Shown here piece after piece: positions 15,929-24,745 of a stretch of 64,000 nucleotides of DNA. Every line of letters begins with the position of its first letter. Positions within the stretch are counted from its first letter, which is position 1. Source of the stretch: an uncultured Prevotellaceae bacterium. GTDB taxonomy: Bacteria > Bacteroidota > Bacteroidia > Bacteroidales > Bacteroidaceae. The translations under genes were made by a program, and so were the position numbers. The notes beneath the pieces were generated by a model. It saw nothing but the letters and a program-made list of their open reading frames with translations, was not told where the DNA came from and did not search any database. The stretch spans positions 1 to 64,000 of the forward strand of contig CADCET010000005.1 of assembly GCA_902800495.1 (NCBI GenBank). The letters are read 5' to 3'.

Positions 15929-18432
15929 TTTACAGGAATAATAATGGTTTCTGTCAGTTTACGTTCGGCGTCGTTGACCTTCAGCACGAGGTCGCCCTTC
16001 TGGCGGGCGGCCTGCACGACGACTACAAGCTGTCCGCTGAACAGCTTCATCGTCGGTTGGGTGAACGGCTCTAACGATGTGGCGTCGCCGTTGCAGACGG
16101 CACGGAAGGTGCCGGCGCCGCTGACCTCAAATGTCAGCTGGTCTTGAGCATCGGGCACAAACGTGCCGTTCTCGTCGACCAGCGAAACGGTGACGAAGGC
16201 CAGGTCGTTGCCGTCGGCGTTAAGAGGAGAGAGGAGAGAGGAGAGAGTAGAGAGATTACTGTGCTGTGTCCAGACGTCGAGCTGCAGACGCGCCGGCTTG
16301 CCGGCCGTCTTCATCACCTGTTCACCGCAGTTTTTACCCATTTCATCGTAGACAATCACCTTCAGCTCGCCCGGCTCGTACTTCACGTTGTTCCAGCGCA
16401 GGCGGTAGCGGTCAAGGCGCGAATCTTTTAATTTCTTGATTCGTCCCTGACTCTTGCCGTTGACGAAGAGTTCGCCCTCCGGATAGTCGGTGTAGCAGTA
16501 GACGGGCGTCACCTGTCCGATGCGGTTGCCCTTCTGCTTCTTCGACGTGCCCCATGACCAGTGAGGCAGCAGGTGGATGGTGTGCTGCTGCTTATTCCAA
16601 TGGCTGCGATACAGGTAGTAGCGGTCCTTGGGCAGTCCGGCGAGGTCGCAGATGCCGAAATAGCTGCTACGGCTTGGCCAGTATTCGTCGTAGGGCGTCG
16701 GCTCGCCTAAGTAGTCGTAGCCCGTCCAAACAAACTCGCCGATGACCCACGACATGTCGTCCTGATAGCGCCAATCGTCGTCGGGCAGGTTCGACCACGA
16801 ACAGTATTCCACATCATAGCCCGAACACTGTCCGTCGGCTCCGCGCACGGCCTTGGGGTCGTAGTTCGGCGACCAGGATGAGTAGCGCGAGTTGTCCGTT
16901 GTCTCAACGGGGAACTTATAGACACCACGCGAAGACACCGTCGAAGTGGTCTCAGAGCCCAACAGGAATCCGTGCTTCAGCGTCTCATAAGCTTTCTGGT
17001 ATTTGTGCAGACGATAGTTCATACCCGGGACTTCCATCGCCTGGGCGAAGCCGCTCTGCAAGGCATTGTCTATGCGGTCCATGCCCTGCGTGACGGGGCG
17101 CGACGGGTCGAACTTATGGCAGAGTCCCTGCAGACGGTTGATGATGTCGACACCCTTCTTGTCGCCCTGTTCGGGAATCTCGTTGCCGATAGACCACATC
17201 ACGATGGCGGGATGGTTGCGGTTGGCCAGTACGAGGTTTTCTATGTCGCGGTCGCTCCACTCCTTGAAGAAGCGGGCATAGCCGTTCTTACACTTCGGGT
17301 ATATCCACATATCGAACGACTCGGCCATCACCATCATACCTAATGAGTCGCAAATCTGCATCTGCATCTGACTCGGCATGTTGTGAGACGTACGGATGGC
17401 GTCGCACCCCATCTCCTTCATCGTCTTGATCTGGCGGATAAGGGCGGCTTTGTTGATGGCAGCACCGAGCGGACCGAGGTCGTGGTGCAGGCAGACTCCC
17501 TTGAACTTACGTGTCACACCGTTCAGCTGGAAACCGCCTTCACGGCTGACGCTGATGGTGCGGATGCCCACTTTTTCCTCGATTTCATCGATGGTTTTGC
17601 CATTTTCCATCAGTTGGATGCGCAGACGGTAGAGGTTGGGCTGTTCGGGCGACCAGAGCTGCGGGTTGTCAATCTCCATCGTCGTACAGGCCTGTCCGTC
17701 GTTGTCTAAATCGTTATGGGCAGCAGCCACCACGTGCCCTTTGTCGTTCAGCAGACTCACCTCGACGGCTCCCGTGCCGATGGCCTTGGCCGTCACTTCC
17801 ACGTCGGCCTTGTTGCCGCTGATGCTCAGCGTGCGGAAGTAGGTTCCCCAGCGGTCGAGGCGCGATTCGCCGGTGAGTTCCAATGTCACAGGGCGGTAGA
17901 TGCCCGCACCAGGATACCAGCGCGAACTCTCTTCTAAGTTCTGCAAGTCGACTTGTAACAGGTTGTCGCTGCCATCCTTATTAATATAAGGTGTCACGTC
18001 GACGCGGAAGGTGTTGTAGCCGTAAGCCCAATAGCCGGCTTTCTTGCCGTTAACATAGACCGTCGGTTCAGACATGGCCCCGTCGAACACTAATTCTGCG
18101 TGGGTGTATTGTGACGGCACGCGGAACGTGCGACGATAGTGACCCTCGCCTATCCAGGGCAGCGAACCCGAGCGACCCGACTTCTCGGTAGGCTCTTTCT
18201 CGCCGTTCTGCTCGATGGCAACGACCTGCAAGTCCCACTTCTTGTCGAAGGGTCCGCTGATGGCCCAGTCGTGGGGAATGCTGACCGTCTGCCACGACGT
18301 CATGTCGCGGCTGAAAAGCCAGTCGTCAGTTAATTCTTCAGTCATGCGAGGGGAACGGTTCGTTTGTGCCGTTGCTGTCAGGCAGGCCATTCCCCATAGA
18401 GCTGTTGTCAGTAGTAGTTGTTTTGTTTTCAT
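15925..18432 (-). CDS. GH2 family glycoside hydrolase (beta-galactosidase type)
   Basis: An 835-residue secreted or periplasmic enzyme with a signal peptide (MKTKQLLLTTALWGMACLTATA). Domain order: jelly-roll sugar-binding domain (about 50-190), immunoglobulin-like domain (about 195-305), TIM barrel (about 310-610) and C-terminal beta domains of the DUF4982 type. The acid/base Glu418 is in SIGNEIPEQ and the nucleophile Glu566 in GEFVWTGYDY. GH2 covers beta-galactosidase, beta-glucuronidase and beta-mannosidase; the DUF4982-like end favours beta-galactosidase. A 7-bp tandem repeat encodes part of a loop in the C-terminal region (about residues 726-737). Confidence 0.88.
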   Translation of the reverse strand: MKTKQLLLTTALWGMACLTATAQTNRSPRMTEELTDDWLFSRDMTSWQTVSIPHDWAISGPFDKKWDLQVVAIEQNGEKEPTEKSGRSGSLPWIGEGHYRRTFRVPSQYTHAELVFDGAMSEPTVYVNGKKAGYWAYGYNTFRVDVTPYINKDGSDNLLQVDLQNLEESSRWYPGAGIYRPVTLELTGESRLDRWGTYFRTLSISGNKADVEVTAKAIGTGAVEVSLLNDKGHVVAAAHNDLDNDGQACTTMEIDNPQLWSPEQPNLYRLRIQLMENGKTIDEIEEKVGIRTISVSREGGFQLNGVTRKFKGVCLHHDLGPLGAAINKAALIRQIKTMKEMGCDAIRTSHNMPSQMQMQICDSLGMMVMAESFDMWIYPKCKNGYARFFKEWSDRDIENLVLANRNHPAIVMWSIGNEIPEQGDKKGVDIINRLQGLCHKFDPSRPVTQGMDRIDNALQSGFAQAMEVPGMNYRLHKYQKAYETLKHGFLLGSETTSTVSSRGVYKFPVETTDNSRYSSWSPNYDPKAVRGADGQCSGYDVEYCSWSNLPDDDWRYQDDMSWVIGEFVWTGYDYLGEPTPYDEYWPSRSSYFGICDLAGLPKDRYYLYRSHWNKQQHTIHLLPHWSWGTSKKQKGNRIGQVTPVYCYTDYPEGELFVNGKSQGRIKKLKDSRLDRYRLRWNNVKYEPGELKVIVYDEMGKNCGEQVMKTAGKPARLQLDVWTQHSNLSTLSSLLSPLNADGNDLAFVTVSLVDENGTFVPDAQDQLTFEVSGAGTFRAVCNGDATSLEPFTQPTMKLFSGQLVVVVQAARQKGDLVLKVNDAERKLTETIIIPVK
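16223..16254. repeat. Heptanucleotide tandem repeat inside the GH2 gene
   Basis: About 4.5 units of AGAGGAG. On the minus strand they encode a Ser/Leu-rich loop (NLSTLSSLLSPLN) between two C-terminal beta domains; the reading frame is kept. Confidence 0.75.
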
Positions 18433-18438
18433 ATTTTT

Positions 18439-19293
18439 TTAGTTTGTAGTTTGTAACGGCAGTGTCATGACGAAGCGGGCTCCGCCGGTGAACGATGTGT
18501 CGAGCAGGATGTCGCCACCAAGACGACGAGCCAGCGAACGGGCTACGGTAAGACCGATGCCCGTGCCGTCGTAGTACTCGTCGAGCTGTACGAATTCATC
18601 GAAGATGCGTTCGGCATTATCAGCAGCGATGCCAATACCCGAGTCTTCAACGGTGAAACGCACGGCTTGTTCGTCAACATCGACACGCAACAGGGCCTGC
18701 TGTTTCTTGAAGTCCGTTTCCTGGCAGGCTTGGGCCTCGGCGGGAGCGGTGAACTTACGGGCATTGTCGAGAATCAGGGTCAAGGCGCGTGTGGCGGCCT
18801 GTTGGTTGGTGGTCAGCATGGCTGTCTCGGCTTCTGGCGACAACTGGATGTCGAACGTCAGGTGTGAGGCGGTGGTGATACCGCTGGCGTCGGCCGCCTC
18901 GCAGGCTATCTGGATGACCGGCACCTGGTCGCAGCGGTCGATGGGCGACTCGCTGTTGGCATCGCTCAGCTCCAGCATCTTGTTGACCAGTCCTGTGATG
19001 CGCTTCGTATTGTCGACAAGCCCCTTTGTCACTTCCTGGCGCGTCGGCTCGTCCAGTTCTATGCCCGAGGTCAGTATCTGGGCAAAGCCGCTGAGAATGT
19101 TCAGCGGCGTACGTATCTCGTGGGAGATCTGCTGGATGAAGTTGGTCTTCAGCCGCGACGACTCCATCGCCTGGTCGTAGAGGTTCAGGGCTTCTTCGTA
19201 GCCCTGGCCCATATTCTCGAACATAGCATTCAGGCGGTCGTAGTCTTCACGTAGACTATCCAGTTCGTTCCGTAATTGCTCTTCGGTTGTCAT
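18439..19293 (-). CDS. Orphan cytoplasmic sensor histidine kinase
   Basis: A 284-residue kinase. A short coiled coil (about 1-55, [18 protein letters not shown]) leads into the dimerisation/phosphoacceptor domain with the H-box SHEIRTPLN (His about 65), then the ATP-binding domain with N-box [10 protein letters not shown]1 DSGIGI and G2 [13 protein letters not shown]. There is no transmembrane segment, sensor domain or adjacent response regulator, so its signal and partner are unknown. I choose the ATG at 19293 because the -7 box (19321-19328) lies downstream of the more distant in-frame ATG at 19353. Confidence 0.85.
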   Translation of the reverse strand: MTTEEQLRNELDSLREDYDRLNAMFENMGQGYEEALNLYDQAMESSRLKTNFIQQISHEIRTPLNILSGFAQILTSGIELDEPTRQEVTKGLVDNTKRITGLVNKMLELSDANSESPIDRCDQVPVIQIACEAADASGITTASHLTFDIQLSPEAETAMLTTNQQAATRALTLILDNARKFTAPAEAQACQETDFKKQQALLRVDVDEQAVRFTVEDSGIGIAADNAERIFDEFVQLDEYYDGTGIGLTVARSLARRLGGDILLDTSFTGGARFVMTLPLQTTN

Positions 19294-19320
19294 AGGGATA
19301 TGATTCTGTTCGAATGGGTG

Positions 19321-19328
19321 CAAAGATA
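19321..19328 (-). promoter_or_regulatory. -7 box of the histidine kinase promoter
   Basis: TATCTTTG on the minus strand, 28 nt before the ATG at 19293. It also decides that start codon, because the upstream in-frame ATG at 19353 would not be transcribed. Confidence 0.65.
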
Positions 19329-19403
19329 CTACTTTTCTGCGAATAATCGTCAAGGAAAGAAATTTTTTTGTGACTTATTTTTTGTATTGTGCTCACTAAT
19401 TCG

Positions 19404-19411
19404 TACCTTTG
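19404..19411 (+). promoter_or_regulatory. -7 box of the ruvB promoter
   Basis: TACCTTTG with TTTTTTGTATTG about 20 bp upstream. The ATG at 19423 is 11 nt after the box, so the leader should be only about 7-8 nt. Confidence 0.65.
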
Positions 19412-19422
19412 CACCCACAACG

Positions 19423-20460
19423 ATGGCAAACGACGACTTCGACATCCACGAGGAGCGCTATTCTAATGGAGAGAAAGACTTCGAGAACGCGCTGCGACCG
19501 CTGAGTTTCCGTGACTTCAGCGGCCAGAAGAAGATTGTGGAGAATCTGGAAGTTTTTGTCGAGGCCGCTAAGTACCGTGGCGAACCATTAGACCACACGC
19601 TGCTGCACGGCCCTCCCGGACTGGGTAAGACAACCCTGTCGAACATCATCGCCAACGAACTGGGCGTGGGCTTCAAGATTACCAGCGGTCCCGTGCTCGA
19701 CAAACCAGGCGACCTGGCCGGTATCCTCACCTCTTTGGAGAAGAACGACGTGCTGTTTATCGACGAGATTCATCGGTTGTCGCCCGTCGTCGAGGAATAC
19801 CTCTACTCGGCTATGGAGGACTACCGCATCGACATTATGATAGACAAAGGCCCGTCGGCCCGCTCCATACAGATAGACCTCAACCCCTTTACGCTCGTCG
19901 GTGCTACCACCCGTAGCGGCCTTTTGACCGCCCCGCTCCGTGCCCGTTTCGGCATCAATATGCACTTGGAGTATTACGAGCCTGAGACGTTACAACATAT
20001 CATCGAACGGTCGAGCAGTATTCTCGGTGTACCCATCACGGAGGATGCCGCCTTGGAGATTGCCGGCCGCAGCCGTGGAACGCCCCGTATTGCCAACGCG
20101 CTACTGCGTCGTGTGCGCGACTTTGCACAGGTGAAGGGCAACGGTCGCATTGACACCAAGATCACTAAGGTGGCCTTGACGGCGCTGAACATCGACCAGT
20201 ATGGTCTCGACGAGATTGACAACAAGATCCTGCTGACCATTATCGACAAGTTCCGCGGCGGCCCTGTCGGACTGACAACCATTGCCACCGCCATCGGCGA
20301 GGATGCCGGCACGGTGGAGGAGGTCTACGAGCCCTTCCTCATCATGGAAGGCTTCGTCAAGCGTACCCCGCGCGGCCGTATGGTGACCGAACTGGCCTAC
20401 CGCCATTTCGGACGAAATCCGTATTCTGGCAACATTATGGAGCCAAATTTGTTCGACTAA
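19423..20460 (+). CDS. ruvB: Holliday junction branch-migration ATPase RuvB
   Basis: A 345-residue AAA+ motor that, with RuvA, moves Holliday junctions. Walker A is GPPGLGKT at residues 63-70, Walker [11 protein letters not shown] (about 110-119), sensor 1 GATTRSG, and the C-terminal winged helix ends [13 protein letters not shown]. Start [13 protein letters not shown] is supported by the promoter 11 nt upstream; a longer frame to 19276 would begin before the promoter. Length and motifs are normal. Confidence 0.96.
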   Translation: MANDDFDIHEERYSNGEKDFENALRPLSFRDFSGQKKIVENLEVFVEAAKYRGEPLDHTLLHGPPGLGKTTLSNIIANELGVGFKITSGPVLDKPGDLAGILTSLEKNDVLFIDEIHRLSPVVEEYLYSAMEDYRIDIMIDKGPSARSIQIDLNPFTLVGATTRSGLLTAPLRARFGINMHLEYYEPETLQHIIERSSSILGVPITEDAALEIAGRSRGTPRIANALLRRVRDFAQVKGNGRIDTKITKVALTALNIDQYGLDEIDNKILLTIIDKFRGGPVGLTTIATAIGEDAGTVEEVYEPFLIMEGFVKRTPRGRMVTELAYRHFGRNPYSGNIMEPNLFD

Positions 20461-20537
20461 GTGTTTCATTTCTGCAATTATTGAGGCATTTAATTTATTT
20501 TCACTAAAATAATACACAGACTTCCCATCTTTTTTAC

Positions 20538-20545
20538 TAAATTTG
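20538..20545 (+). promoter_or_regulatory. -7 box of the small HTH gene
   Basis: TAAATTTG preceded by an AT-rich -33 region; the ATG at 20573 follows after 27 nt. Confidence 0.5.
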
Positions 20546-20572
20546 TGGCCTGAAAACTAAACCGCAACAATT

Positions 20573-20794
20573 ATGCACATCGGACAAAGAATCAAAGAAG
20601 TACTCGAACAGAGACACAAGCCGGTCACATGGCTGGCTAAGGAAATCAATTGCGAGCGCACGAATGTCTACAACATTTTTGCCCGCAAGGACATTAACAC
20701 GGGGTTGCTGACGAAACTGGGCATCATCTTAGAGCATAACTTCTTCAAGGAGCTCTCTGACGATTTTTCGAAGACAGAAAAGGCGAAAAAGTGA
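20573..20794 (+). CDS. Small XRE-like helix-turn-helix protein
   Basis: A 73-residue protein made almost wholly of a Cro/C1-type HTH: IGQRIKEVLEQRHKPVTWLA then INCERTNVYNIFARKDINTGLLTKL. There is no ligand or oligomerisation domain. Stand-alone proteins like this are common in Bacteroidales, with unknown targets. It lies 28 bp before coaD but coaD has its own promoter overlapping this interval. Confidence 0.75.
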   Translation: MHIGQRIKEVLEQRHKPVTWLAKEINCERTNVYNIFARKDINTGLLTKLGIILEHNFFKELSDDFSKTEKAKK

Positions 20795-20805
20795 AAACTT
20801 TTTCG

Positions 20806-20813
20806 TAACTTTG
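20806..20813 (+). promoter_or_regulatory. -7 box of the coaD promoter
   Basis: TAACTTTG ends only 9 nt before the ATG at 20823, implying a leader of about 6 nt. It decides the start: the in-frame TTG at 20811 lies within the box. Confidence 0.6.
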
Positions 20814-20822
20814 CCGCCAAAT

Positions 20823-21272
20823 ATGAGAACAGGAATATTTGTAGGCACGTTTGACCCGTTTACCATTGGCCACGATAGCATCGTACGCCGTGCTCTTCCA
20901 CTCTTCGACCGTCTGGTTATCGGGGTGGTGGGCGACAATGTGAACAAACCCAACATGCGACCCGTTGAGGAGCGCATTAAGAGTATTACGGAACTATATC
21001 TAGACCAGCCGGCAATAGAGGTAAAACCCTATTTCGGGCTGGCTATGGATTTTGCCCGTAGCGAAGGGGCGCAGTTCATTGTCAAAGGGGTGCGCTCAGT
21101 CACCGACTTTGAGTATGAGCAGTGGCAGGCCGACTTCAACCGCCGGTTAGGTGGCATCGAGACCATCCTGCTTTACACTGAGCCGGAGTTGGCCAGCGTC
21201 TCGTCGAGCGCCCTGCGCGAACTGAGCCACTTCGGCGTTGATGTCAGCGAGTTTTTGCCCCAGAAGAATTAG
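20823..21272 (+). CDS. coaD: Pantetheine-phosphate adenylyltransferase
   Basis: A 149-residue enzyme making dephospho-CoA from ATP and 4'-phosphopantetheine. The nucleotidyltransferase motif is GTFDPFTIGHDSI (TxGH form) at residues 8-20, and the second motif near the end is ELASVSSSALREL (ISSTxxR equivalent). Length is standard for CoaD. A five-unit 9-bp repeat fills the gap to ybeY. Confidence 0.95.
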   Translation: MRTGIFVGTFDPFTIGHDSIVRRALPLFDRLVIGVVGDNVNKPNMRPVEERIKSITELYLDQPAIEVKPYFGLAMDFARSEGAQFIVKGVRSVTDFEYEQWQADFNRRLGGIETILLYTEPELASVSSSALRELSHFGVDVSEFLPQKN

Positions 21273-21277
21273 GCTAT

Positions 21278-21322
21278 AAGTCCCATAAGTCCCATTAGTC
21301 TCATAAGTCCCATTAGTCCTAT
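21278..21322. repeat. 9-bp tandem repeat between coaD and ybeY
   Basis: Five units of a nonamer with consensus AAGTCCCAT. The array begins 5 bp after the coaD stop and its last unit ends on the A-T of the ybeY ATG, so it forms the whole spacer and part of the start codon. Confidence 0.85.
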
Positions 21323-21731
21323 GATAACCTACAACACAGAGAACGTAAAAATGCCCGCCATCCGCCGCCGCGACACCACGGCGTGGATACGCCGCGTGGC
21401 TGCCACCTACGGCAAGAAGGTGGGCGAGGTGGGCTACCTCTTCTGCGACGACGAGCATATCCTCGCCGTGAACCGCGAGTATTTAGGCCACGACTACTAC
21501 ACCGACATCATCACCTTCGACTATTGCGAAGGCGACACGCTGAATGGCGACCTCGTCATCTCGCTCGACACCATTCGCACCAATGCCGAGAAGTTCGGCA
21601 AGGCGTACGACGAGGAACTGCACCGCGTCATCATCCACGGCATACTCCACCTCTGCGGCATCAACGACAAAGGCCCCGGTGAGCGCGAGTTGATGGAAGC
21701 TGCGGAGAACCGTGCCCTCGAACTACGATAG
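21321..21731 (+). CDS. ybeY: Endoribonuclease YbeY (rRNA maturation)
   Basis: A 136-residue single-strand RNA endonuclease needed for 16S rRNA 3' maturation and ribosome quality control. The metal site is HGILHLCGIND (His106 and His110). In E. coli the third ligand is the His of GYDH; here that position reads IND, followed by KGPGE, as in other Bacteroidetes members that I recall, so the third ligand probably differs. YLFCDDEHILAVNREYLGHDYYTDIITFDY is the usual core but exceeds a short motif, its key part being DIITFDY. Confidence 0.93.
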   Translation: MITYNTENVKMPAIRRRDTTAWIRRVAATYGKKVGEVGYLFCDDEHILAVNREYLGHDYYTDIITFDYCEGDTLNGDLVISLDTIRTNAEKFGKAYDEELHRVIIHGILHLCGINDKGPGERELMEAAENRALELR

Positions 21732-22031
21732 GCCGTGACGTTTTCACGAGCGGCTTATTTTTTTTCACGAGCGGCTTATATTTTTTTACGAGCGGCCGTG
21801 ACGTTTTCTTACCTCTTCCCTTTTACCTTTTCCTTCTTACTTTCTACTTCTTTCCTCCTCTCACTTTGTCTATGATTCTCATTTTGTCTCATCTCTATAT
21901 ATAGTAGTCATAACGGGAAAAGATCCCACCCACGTCGCCCATATCGCTCCTAAATTAGGAGTGGGATGGGCGACGTGGGTGGGATCTTTTTGGCTTATTA
22001 CAACCATATACGCGCGCACGCGCGAAACCAT
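21732..22031. repeat. Intergenic repeats: ACGAG array and long hairpin
   Basis: From 21740 to 21806 there are three imperfect 21-23 bp units built on ACGAGCGGCTTATATTTTTT; related units occur at 55840-55890 and 56090-56165. A shared tail (CTCACTTTGTCTATGATTCT at about 21857) follows here and also in the 55.9-kb copy. Then comes a perfect inverted repeat: 25-bp arms at 21918-21942 and 21966-21990 (key sequence GATCCCACCCACGTCGCCC) with a 23-nt loop that itself contains CTCCTAAATTAGGAG. A short ACGCGCGCACGCGCG stretch lies at about 22011-22025. No gene is seen. Confidence 0.8.
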
Positions 22032-23352
22032 TTATTTTTGGATAACCTCTAATGCCTTCTTCACGATGTCGCTCTCCTCGTTGAAGACGCTGAAGTATTC
22101 GCTCATGTCCCAGAGGTCGCGTGCGATGAGCGCCTTCAGCTGCAACTTCAGGTATGGCATCGTTCGCTGCAGCTCGTCAGCGTCCTTCGGTTCAATCTTC
22201 TGCTTCTTTGCCTCAGCCATGATGTCGTCCACCAGCTGCTGCGGCACCTCGAAGTGCTTCTTGAACTTGTCGAAATCCGGATACTTCTTCTTCAGCTGCT
22301 TGCGGTGGTTGTCCACGTAGCGCAGGTTCTGCTGGATGACAATGCCCTTGGCGGCCAACTGGCGGTGTAGCGGTGTGTAGCGGGTGGTGTCTAAGGGTAC
22401 GAAGTAGTCGGGCATGATGCCTCCACCGCCGTAGACCGTTCGTCCGCGGTGCAGCGTCTGGAACTTCAGCGAGTCGGCGAAGTGTATGCTGTCCTGATTG
22501 GTGAGCTCCCCGTTCTTCAGACGGTTGTAGACGTCCATCGCATAGTCTTTCTGCTTCCCCTTCTCGTATGGCTTTTGAATGCAGCGTCCAGAGGGGGTAT
22601 AGTAGTGGGCGATGGTGAGGCGTATCATCGAGCCGTCGGGCAGGTCGATGGGACGCTGGACGAGTCCCTTGCCGAACGAGCGGCGACCGACGACATAGCC
22701 GCGATCCTGATCCTGGATGGCACCGGTGACAATCTCGGCAGCCGAGGCTGTATATTCGTCGACAAGCACGACGACCTTGCCATCCATGAAGCTGCCGTCG
22801 CCCTGTGCGCGGTATTCCTGGCGTGGCACGCGGCGTCCCTCGGTATAGACGATCAGTTCGTCCTTGGCCAGCATCTCGTTGGCTATGTTGACGGCAGCCT
22901 GCAAGTAGCCGCCGCCATTCTCCTGAAGGTCGAGGATGAGGCTCTCTGCTCCCTGCAGATACAGGTTCTGCAAGGCGTCGCAGAACTCATGGTGGGTGGT
23001 GGCGCCGAAGTTGCCGATACGGATATAGCCGATGCCGGGACGTATGATATAGGCGGCATCAACGCTGTGGACGGGAATCTTGTCGCGGATGACGGTGAAC
23101 GTCAGACAGGCGCCGCATAATCTCCTCCTTCGACATCTTGACACCGGCAATGGCCGTGTCGTTGACCGAGACGATACGGTCGCCAGCCAGAATGCCGACG
23201 CGCTCCGACGGGCCGTTGGTGACGGGCTGAATGACCATGAGCGTGTCGTCAATCATATTGAACTGCACGCCGATGCCCTCGAAGTTGCCGTTCAGCGGCT
23301 CGTGCTCACAGGGGGTCTGTCCGGTCTGTCCCCCTGTGAGCCATCTTTTCAT
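22032..23352 (-). pseudogene. S41 (CtpA-like) protease, copy 1: truncated and frameshifted
   Basis: A second copy of the gene at 27637-29180, about 94 percent identical over the stretches I compared. The serine protease part is complete, including GSMIRLTIAHYYTPSGR and the catalytic-region block DEYTASAAEIVTGAIQDQ. Two lesions break it. About 22 nt present in copy 2 are missing at about 23116, shifting the frame between the PDZ domain and the protease. The signal peptide and first helical part are lost: the homology stops at 23303 in a GCTCACAGGGGG palindrome, which here supplies a new N-terminus starting MKRWLTGGQTGQT at 23352. Family members are periplasmic C-terminal-processing proteases. 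Confidence 0.8.
23304..23341. repeat. GCTCACAGGGGG palindrome a
   Basis: Arms GCTCACAGGGGG (23304-23315) and its complement (23330-23341) flank a 14-nt loop. This marks the junction between the S41 fragment and the cassette-like block. Related palindromes are at 24691-24715, 25227-25243 and 25795-25833. Confidence 0.85.
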
Positions 23353-23383
23353 AATGATTTATTTCTTCCTTTTGTTAAATAAA

Positions 23384-23430
23384 TCCTATACTTTTTATGT
23401 TTTATAACGGTGACATCTGATAAATATTAT
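23384..23430. repeat. 5'-flank repeat U, copy 1
   Basis: The sequence CCTATACTTTTTATGTTTTA followed by AACGG and ATCTGATAAATATTATA is shared with 25169-25226 and 25687-25747. In those two places it lies directly upstream of the paralogous membrane-protein genes; here it lies upstream of the fused start of the truncated protease. Confidence 0.75.
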
Positions 23431-24071
23431 AATCTATAGCCCACATGAGTTTCCAGAGAAATCAGATGGACGCTATCATTGTGGTACGGAACTCCGTAAA
23501 TGGTTGCTGGCTTGTTGACAATATCCAACAATCCGAATACATAACCTGCACCAATGACAAACCGATTGAAATTCCACGAGAGACTGATAGGGATTGAACA
23601 GTCGAACGTTTTGAACAGATCGTTAGCAGACAAACCGTTGTCTGGCTGTATGCTCCCCATATCGTCGCAGAATTTCGCTCCTACTAAAAAGCCAAGCCGT
23701 ACACCTGTCTTAAGAATTGGCGCATAAGTCCTTTTCGACAATCTCAGATTCAGCAATAAAGGGACGTTGATATAGTCGAGCCGACTAATCAGCCCATAAG
23801 TCGTGCGTTCTTCTAATGCCCCCAGCTGGCAATAAGAGACGCCAGTAGAGTAACCAAACAGATTATCTGTCTGGAATGTCATTTCCAGTCCTGTAGTCAG
23901 TCCAACACGAATTGACGAATTCTCCGCCCCACTTCCAACGAATGTAGAGAAAACAAGGCCGGCGGTGGGAGTGACAGATAGTCGTGAACTTAGTTTATGT
24001 ATAGATTCACTCTGAGCTGCACACGTGGCACAGGAGAAACAGAACATCGTTGTCAATAGAAAGATCTTCAT
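23427..24071 (-). CDS. Outer-membrane beta-barrel protein (PorT-like)
   Basis: A 214-residue exported protein with a signal peptide (MKIFLLTTMFCFSCATCAAQ) and alternating strands typical of the small Bacteroidetes outer-membrane beta-barrel family: VTPTAGLVFSTF, STGVSYCQLG, DYINVPLLLNLRLS, TGVRLGFLVGAKF and a terminal strand ending LETHVGYRL. The LDYINVPLLL block is the most characteristic. Function is unknown. It is 8 bp downstream of the lipoprotein gene, so the two form a small operon inside the cassette-like block. Base composition is AT-richer than surrounding core genes. Confidence 0.7.
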   Translation of the reverse strand: MKIFLLTTMFCFSCATCAAQSESIHKLSSRLSVTPTAGLVFSTFVGSGAENSSIRVGLTTGLEMTFQTDNLFGYSTGVSYCQLGALEERTTYGLISRLDYINVPLLLNLRLSKRTYAPILKTGVRLGFLVGAKFCDDMGSIQPDNGLSANDLFKTFDCSIPISLSWNFNRFVIGAGYVFGLLDIVNKPATIYGVPYHNDSVHLISLETHVGYRL

Positions 24072-24079
24072 AGCTTACT

Positions 24080-24652
24080 TTAGTTCTTACAGAAATGAGA
24101 ATACGATGGATACATCTTCACATCCTTGATAAATGGTTGTGGAGGGTATGGAATCAAATATCTGATACTCCTCACCTCGGCACTGCTTAGTTCATACCTG
24201 ACTGCTACACGATAGTTCTTTCGCACATCCTCCCACCCGTATTTGTCCAAAGTGTCCTTAAGAATCACAAACACCATCAATGTGTCATGGGCAGAACGGA
24301 GACAATCTTCAAACCTGTCGTTTCTGCCACTCATGTCCCATAAAGTTCCAATACTTCTGGGTGACATGTTCCAATATTGGTCACCATTCCCATAGAGTTC
24401 TGGAATCCGCTCAGGCAGTAATGTGTCTGGATACGAGATTCCCCAACCATTACCCATTTCTCCGGATAGCACGAGGAGGCTATCATTTGACAAGTTATTG
24501 AAGCATACTCCCCTTTCACTAAGAGAATCGTACCAGTCTGGAAACAGCTGTTCGCATCCACTCAGTGACAACAGGGACAACACAGAAACGAGCATCAGAA
24601 TCCTTTTCCATTTCCTAATATAGCGGATACCCCTGAATGATTTTGTATACAT
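24080..24652 (-). CDS. Hypothetical lipoprotein
   Basis: A lipoprotein of about 190 residues. A basic N-terminus (MYTKSFRGIRYIRKWKR) leads into a hydrophobic segment and the lipobox LSLSGC. The mature part contains NDSLLVLSGEMGNGWGISYP and DTLMVFVILKDTLDKYGWED, a pattern I recall from Bacteroidales hypothetical lipoproteins, ending in YELSSAEVRSIRYLIPYPP. An upstream in-frame ATG at 24685 is possible but adds a hydrophobic leader before the basic region, so I prefer 24652. No function can be assigned; pairing with the beta-barrel gene suggests both act in the envelope. Confidence 0.65.
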   Translation of the reverse strand: MYTKSFRGIRYIRKWKRILMLVSVLSLLSLSGCEQLFPDWYDSLSERGVCFNNLSNDSLLVLSGEMGNGWGISYPDTLLPERIPELYGNGDQYWNMSPRSIGTLWDMSGRNDRFEDCLRSAHDTLMVFVILKDTLDKYGWEDVRKNYRVAVRYELSSAEVRSIRYLIPYPPQPFIKDVKMYPSYSHFCKN

Positions 24653-24690
24653 TGCTATTACCTGAATTATAATTTTTCCGTACATAAGTG

Positions 24691-24745
24691 CTCACAGGGG
24701 GTGACCCCCTGTGAGAGATTTCTCAAATCCACATATTATGTCACC
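24691..24745. repeat. GCTCACAGGGGG palindrome b plus 3'-flank repeat R
   Basis: Perfect 12-bp arms (CTCACAGGGGGT) around one base at 24691-24715, followed by the conserved string TTTCTCAAATCCACATATTA and TGTCACC. The same string follows palindrome c at 25249-25279. It includes the last codons of the gene at 24736 but is read in another frame by the gene at 25275, so the conservation is at DNA level. Confidence 0.85.
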
